A stretch of 64,000 nucleotides of DNA from JALCOL01 sp022649665. GTDB lineage: Bacteria > Bacillota > Bacilli > Lactobacillales > Enterococcaceae. Made by a program: the position numbers and the translations under genes. Every line of letters starts with the position of its first letter. The first letter of the stretch is position 1. Under the pieces are notes generated by a model. It did no database searches. It worked only from the letters and a program-made list of their open reading frames with translations, and was not told the DNA's origin. Location of the stretch: assembly GCA_030372335.1 (NCBI GenBank), contig JAUDCW010000008.1, one strand, 5' to 3'. Positions 60,841 through 64,000 of this stretch are shown in pieces.

Positions 60841-61134
60841 TTACGCTTCTTGTGCAGCTGGGTAAACAGAAACTTGCTTTTTGTCGCGGCCTTTGCGTTC
60901 GAAACGAACGACGCCTTCGCATTTCGCAAAAAGTGTATCGTCTCCGCCTTTGCCGACGTTGACGCCTGGGAAGATCCGTGTACCGCGTTGGCGATAAAGG
61001 ATCGAGCCGCCTGTCACTAATTGACCGTCAGCAGCTTTCGCGCCCAAACGTTTGGATTCGGAATCACGGCCATTGGCTGTGGAACCGCCCCCTTTTTTAT
61101 GGGCGAACAATTGCAGATTCATTTGAAGCATCAT
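60841..61134 (-). CDS. rpmA: Ribosomal protein L27
   Basis: This 97-residue protein is the 50S subunit L27, near the peptidyl transferase centre. The N terminus MMLQMNLQLFAHKKGGGSTA carries the Firmicutes extension, removed after the LQLFA motif by the protease Prp before assembly. GGAGG is eight bases before the first ATG. Last gene of the operon, directly after prp. Confidence 0.97.
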   Translation of the reverse strand: MMLQMNLQLFAHKKGGGSTANGRDSESKRLGAKAADGQLVTGGSILYRQRGTRIFPGVNVGKGGDDTLFAKCEGVVRFERKGRDKKQVSVYPAAQEA

Positions 61135-61148
61135 GTGGTTTCCCTCCT

Positions 61149-61496
61149 CTACTTTTCGGTGATCGTTTGTAATGATACATACGTTTCATTCTCAGCTTGA
61201 ACTGCTTGAAGACCCATTAACAGGTTTTCCAAAAGGATCTGTGCGATGTTCCACTGTTCCCGGTTGACCACCGGGTTGAGCAGATCAACGGACAAGTAGC
61301 CGCCGTTCTCCTGATCGATATCGACTTCCGGAGCAAAGCCCGCAAGTGCTTCGATACCATTGACCGCAGAGATCGATAAGGCAGAGACCGCAGAACATAC
61401 GATGTCGCTGCCGTAAGGGCCGGCTTGTGCATGACCGGAAATTTCAAAATGAGTGATCTCACCGCGCGGATTGCGCGTGAAAATTCCCTTGATCAT
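61149..61496 (-). CDS. prp: Ribosomal-processing cysteine protease Prp
   Basis: This 115-residue YsxB/Prp protein has the catalytic His in ISGHAQAGPYG (residue 22) and Cys in DIVCSAVSALS (residue 34). It cuts the L27 N-terminal extension. Located between rplU and rpmA as in most Firmicutes, so enzyme and substrate are made together. Confidence 0.96.
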   Translation of the reverse strand: MIKGIFTRNPRGEITHFEISGHAQAGPYGSDIVCSAVSALSISAVNGIEALAGFAPEVDIDQENGGYLSVDLLNPVVNREQWNIAQILLENLLMGLQAVQAENETYVSLQTITEK

Positions 61497-61527
61497 CAGT
61501 TTATCCTTCTTTCTTTTCCTAGGACGC

Positions 61528-61836
61528 TTAAGCGTTGATCGCTTCGATGATTACTTTTGTATAAGGTTGGCGATGGCCTTGTTTGCGGTGGGAATGTTTT
61601 TTCGGTTTGTATTTGAAAGTAACGACTTTCTTTTGCTTGCCGTGTTTTTCAACTTTCCCTTCGACTGTTGCCCCCGCTACAAGCGGAGCGCCAACTTTCG
61701 TTGTTTCGCCGCCGACTAAGATCACTTCGTCAAAAGTTACTTTGTCTCCTGCATCGACATCCAATTTTTCAACATAAATTGCTTGGCCGACTTCAACTTT
61801 TACTTGTTTGCCGCCAGTTTTGATGATTGCATACAT
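61528..61836 (-). CDS. rplU: Ribosomal protein L21
   Basis: This 102-residue L21 has start MYAIIKTGGKQVKVEVGQ and C-terminal KKHSHRKQGHRQPYTKVII, full length. First gene of the operon, following its leader RNA; AAGGAGGTG precedes the ATG. Confidence 0.98.
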   Translation of the reverse strand: MYAIIKTGGKQVKVEVGQAIYVEKLDVDAGDKVTFDEVILVGGETTKVGAPLVAGATVEGKVEKHGKQKKVVTFKYKPKKHSHRKQGHRQPYTKVIIEAINA

Positions 61837-61852
61837 CTATCAAGCACCTCCT

Positions 61853-61950
61853 TTTTTAGACTTAGACTCGCCATGGCAAGCGGGAAAAAATTCCGCTTAT
61901 GACTTGCTCCGTGCGGTTGTAGCTGCGGTGCTCGCAATTACAACGTTACT
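61853..61950 (-). ncRNA. L21 leader RNA
   Basis: About 95 nt between promoter and rplU containing GC-rich hairpins, including AAGCGG.../...CCGCTT (61878-61898), in the position and style of the Rfam L21 leader that lets L21 control its own operon. Confidence 0.75.
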
Positions 61951-61979
61951 AGTTTAACAAATTAATCGAGCGCCGTCAA
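61951..61979 (-). promoter_or_regulatory. Promoter of the rplU operon
   Basis: TTGACG, 17 nt spacer, TAAACT on the minus strand, directly before the L21 leader. Confidence 0.8.
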
Positions 61980-62066
61980 TGCTTGGCTGCTTGGCATTTT
62001 TTGCTTTTTTAATCGATGGTTTATTAACATTTTAAAACATTTTCTCAAAAAAGTTCAGCGTTTACA

Positions 62067-62095
62067 TTGACAAGCACAGGAGTGCAGACTATATT
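62067..62095 (+). promoter_or_regulatory. Promoter of the riboswitch-deaminase transcript
   Basis: Consensus TTGACA, 17 nt, TATATT. Start expected near 62102, just before the riboswitch. Confidence 0.85.
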
Positions 62096-62112
62096 ATAAA
62101 TAACTAAACATT

Positions 62113-62223
62113 GCTCATATAAGTCTATTTGAATGGGATAGACGTTTCTACCAACTGCCGAACTAGTTGACTATGAGCTGCTTCTTTTTTGAGCAGCTTG
62201 CAGCTAGTCCGGCAGATTTTTTT
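62113..62223 (+). ncRNA. Guanine-type purine riboswitch with overlapping terminator
   Basis: Aptamer: P1 GCTCATA (62113-62119) with TATGAGC (62172-62178), P2 GTCTAT/ATAGAC, J2/3 GTTTCTACC, P3 CAACT/AGTTG and J3/1 ACTA. Junction residues equal the xpt guanine aptamer, including the C that selects guanine over adenine. The L3 loop reads CCGAAC instead of the usual CCGTAAA. Terminator: 62155-62166 (CTGCCGAACTAG) pairs with 62204-62215 (CTAGTCCGGCAG, one mismatch), then T7. Since P3 uses the 5' arm, ligand binding should prevent termination (ON switch). Confidence 0.9.
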
Positions 62224-62268
62224 ATCGGCCGCCTATTTGCATGCACTCAAAAACAGGAGGAATCATCC

Positions 62269-63636
62269 ATGAAAACTTTGCTGATCAAAAACGCACACAC
62301 GCTCATCACTTGTAATGACCAAGACGAAATGCTCCGCGGCGTCAATCTTTTGATCGAAGACGGCGTGATCCGCTACATCGGGACGGACGAAAAAGCGGCC
62401 GATGAAGTGATCGACGCGACCCACCACTTAGTCTATCCGGGACTTGTCAACACGCATCACCATTTATATCAAACATTCACCCGCAATTTGCCGCAAGTCC
62501 AAAACATGGAGCTTTTCGATTGGCTGAACACTTTGTATGAGATCTGGAAAAATCTTGATCAGAAAGTCGTGTACTATAGTTCAGTCACCGGTTTGGGTGA
62601 ACTGCTGAAAAGCGGCTGCACGACTGCTTTCGATCATCACTATGTCTTTCCGAAAGGCGAAGAGAGCGGCCTCATCGAAGCGCAGTTCAAAGCAGCCGAC
62701 GACTTGGGGATCCGCCTCCACGCTTCCCGCGGCAGCATGAGCCTCAGCAAAAAAGACGGCGGTCTGCCGCCGGACAGCGTCGTTCAAGATGTCGATACGA
62801 TCTTGAAAGATTCCGAGCGGATCGTTGAACGCTTCCACGACCCGAGCCGCTACTCGCGCCGCCAGATCGTGCTCGCACCTTGTTCGCCTTTCAGCGTCAC
62901 GAGCGACTTGATGCGCGAAACGGCCAAATTGGCCCGCCAGCTCCACGTGCGGCTCCATACTCATTTGGCGGAGACGATCGATGAAGAAGATTTCGTTTTG
63001 GAAAACTTCGGCATGCGCCCGCTCGCTTATATGGAATCTTTGGGCTGGACCGGCAGTGACGTTTGGTACGCGCACGGGATCCACTTCAATCACGAAGAAT
63101 TGGAATATTTAGCGAAAACACAGACCGGCGTTGCCCATTGTCCGATCTCTAATATGAAGCTTTCTTCCGGGATCTGCCAGATCCCGGAAATGCTCAAACT
63201 TGGCGTTCCGGTCGGGCTCGGAGTCGACGGCAGCGCAAGCAACGATGCCTCCAACTTGCTGGAAGATCTGCGCGTCGGTTTCCTTTTGCAGCGCCTGAGC
63301 GCCAGCAATGAAGCTCCGACCGGTTATGAATTTTTGAAGATGGCGACCCGCGGCAGCGCACGCCTCTTAGGACGCGACGACATCGGGAGCTTGGAAGTCG
63401 GGAAAGCCGGCGATTTGTTCATGATCGATACGCGCGACATTTCGCTCGTCGGCACGCTGCAAGATCCTGCTGCCCTTTTGGGGACCGTTGGTTTTGCCGG
63501 TACAGTCGATTATACGATCGTCGGCGGTGACGTCGTCGTCAAAGACAAACAACTGACCGGGATCGATGAAGAAAAATTCGTTGCAGATGCGAATCAGCTC
63601 CATCAGCAGTTTCTCGCTAAAAGTCGCGAAGACTGA
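62269..63636 (+). CDS. 8-oxoguanine deaminase-like amidohydrolase
   Basis: This 455-residue cytosine-deaminase-type amidohydrolase has metal His in VNTHHHLYQTFTRNLP near residue 64, HTHLAET near 240, YAHGIHF near 273 and metal Asp in GLGVDGSASND near 325. NTHHHLYQT and DGSASND are typical of bacterial 8-oxoguanine deaminases, which turn 8-oxoguanine into urate. Guanine or isocytosine as substrate is also possible. GGAGG is eight bases before the ATG. Controlled by the upstream guanine-type riboswitch. Confidence 0.87.
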   Translation: MKTLLIKNAHTLITCNDQDEMLRGVNLLIEDGVIRYIGTDEKAADEVIDATHHLVYPGLVNTHHHLYQTFTRNLPQVQNMELFDWLNTLYEIWKNLDQKVVYYSSVTGLGELLKSGCTTAFDHHYVFPKGEESGLIEAQFKAADDLGIRLHASRGSMSLSKKDGGLPPDSVVQDVDTILKDSERIVERFHDPSRYSRRQIVLAPCSPFSVTSDLMRETAKLARQLHVRLHTHLAETIDEEDFVLENFGMRPLAYMESLGWTGSDVWYAHGIHFNHEELEYLAKTQTGVAHCPISNMKLSSGICQIPEMLKLGVPVGLGVDGSASNDASNLLEDLRVGFLLQRLSASNEAPTGYEFLKMATRGSARLLGRDDIGSLEVGKAGDLFMIDTRDISLVGTLQDPAALLGTVGFAGTVDYTIVGGDVVVKDKQLTGIDEEKFVADANQLHQQFLAKSRED

Positions 63637-63707
63637 AAAAATCTCCCGCACAGCCGCCGCTTCGTGTAAAATGAACAGAGAACGAAACGGACAAAGGAGA
63701 ATCCATT

Positions 63708-64000
63708 GTGGGTAAGTTTTATGAAAGCCGCTTGACGCCGGAAGAAAAAGAAAAGTTTATGAAAATGGCGCTTGTCGAAGCGCAAAAAGCTGCGGCGCTC
63801 GGCGAAGTCCCGATCGGTGCGGTCGTCGTCAAAGACAAACAAGTGATCGGCCGCGGGCATAATCTCAGAGAGCATCAGCAGCAGGCCGCCTCGCATGCAG
63901 AAATGTTTGCGATCGCAGAAGCCTGCCGCACTGAAGGCAGCTGGCGCTTAGAAGATACGCAGCTCTTTGTGACGCTTGAGCCGTGTCCGATGTGCAGCGG
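63708..64000 (+). CDS. tadA: tRNA-specific adenosine deaminase TadA (partial)
   Basis: The gene starts at GTG 63708 (AAAGGAG eight bases upstream) and runs off the window after 97 codons. Zinc-site motifs HAE (in SHAEMFAIAEA) and PCPMC (in LEPCPMC) are present, with GEVPIGAVVVKD before them. It makes inosine at the wobble base of tRNA-Arg(ACG). The missing part is the C-terminal third. Confidence 0.95.
   Translation, partial: MGKFYESRLTPEEKEKFMKMALVEAQKAAALGEVPIGAVVVKDKQVIGRGHNLREHQQQAASHAEMFAIAEACRTEGSWRLEDTQLFVTLEPCPMCS

Noticed and set aside
62113..62180. Adenine riboswitch
   Set aside because: The J3/1 selector base is C (ACTA), which pairs with guanine-type ligands; adenine aptamers have T there.

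Overview
The window looks like core chromosome of a Lactobacillales bacterium (a lactobacillus- or enterococcus-like Firmicute) with G+C near one half. The evidence is the gene content and order: the cluster mraZ-rsmH-ftsL-pbp2X-mraY-murD-murG-divIB-ftsA-ftsZ-ylmE-sepF-ylmG-ylmH-divIVA followed by T-box-ileS; the block efp-asp23-nusB-folD-xseA-xseB-ispA-tlyA-argR-recN; rplU-prp-rpmA behind an L21 leader; yhaO-yhaN-yhaM; lactic-acid-bacterial peptidases (PepV, PepO, PepS); and strong AGGAGG-type ribosome sites. I see no rRNA, CRISPR, phage or insertion-sequence transposase. Most genes are on the minus strand.

Layout. 1-8 kb (minus): tRNA-Lys, the YhaM/YhaN/YhaO nucleic-acid processing operon, yheA and a class A penicillin-binding protein. 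8-13 kb: RluD-like pseudouridine synthase (plus), sortase A and a phosphohexomutase (minus), argS (plus). 13-20.5 kb: a MalY-type lyase divergent from a vitamin B6 module (PdxK/ThiD-like kinase, ECF S component, a TIGR01440 protein), pepV, nnrD, a small secreted choline/glucan-binding-repeat protein, map. 20.6-28.6 kb: TetR regulator, pepS, tRNA-Arg(CCU), DEAD-box helicase, Gfo/Idh oxidoreductase, pepO, one unknown gene, nagB. Two inverted copies of a hairpin repeat flank 22.7-27.9 kb. 28.7-47.0 kb: ileS with its T-box and the whole dcw cluster, starting with a MraZ box at the mraZ promoter. 47.3 kb: a 36-residue membrane protein. 47.4-56.5 kb: the recN-to-efp block and an Xaa-Pro peptidase. 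56.6-60.7 kb: a stress protein, a large P-type ATPase and a lipoprotein. 60.8-62.0 kb: the rpmA-prp-rplU ribosomal operon. 62.1-64.0 kb: a guanine-type riboswitch in front of an 8-oxoguanine-deaminase-like gene, then the start of tadA, which runs off the window.

The most interesting features are: (i) the purine riboswitch, whose P3 helix strand is also the 5' arm of the terminator, implying a ligand-activated (ON) switch driving a purine deaminase while the ligand pocket is the canonical guanine one; (ii) a P-type ATPase whose membrane motifs match the animal Na,K-ATPase class (P2C) rather than bacterial Ca pumps; (iii) the two inverted hairpin repeats; and (iv) several unexplained dyads next to promoters. 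The only gene-free stretch above 300 bases is 61837-62268. It holds the L21 leader, two divergent promoters and the riboswitch; I see nothing in about 61980-62066.
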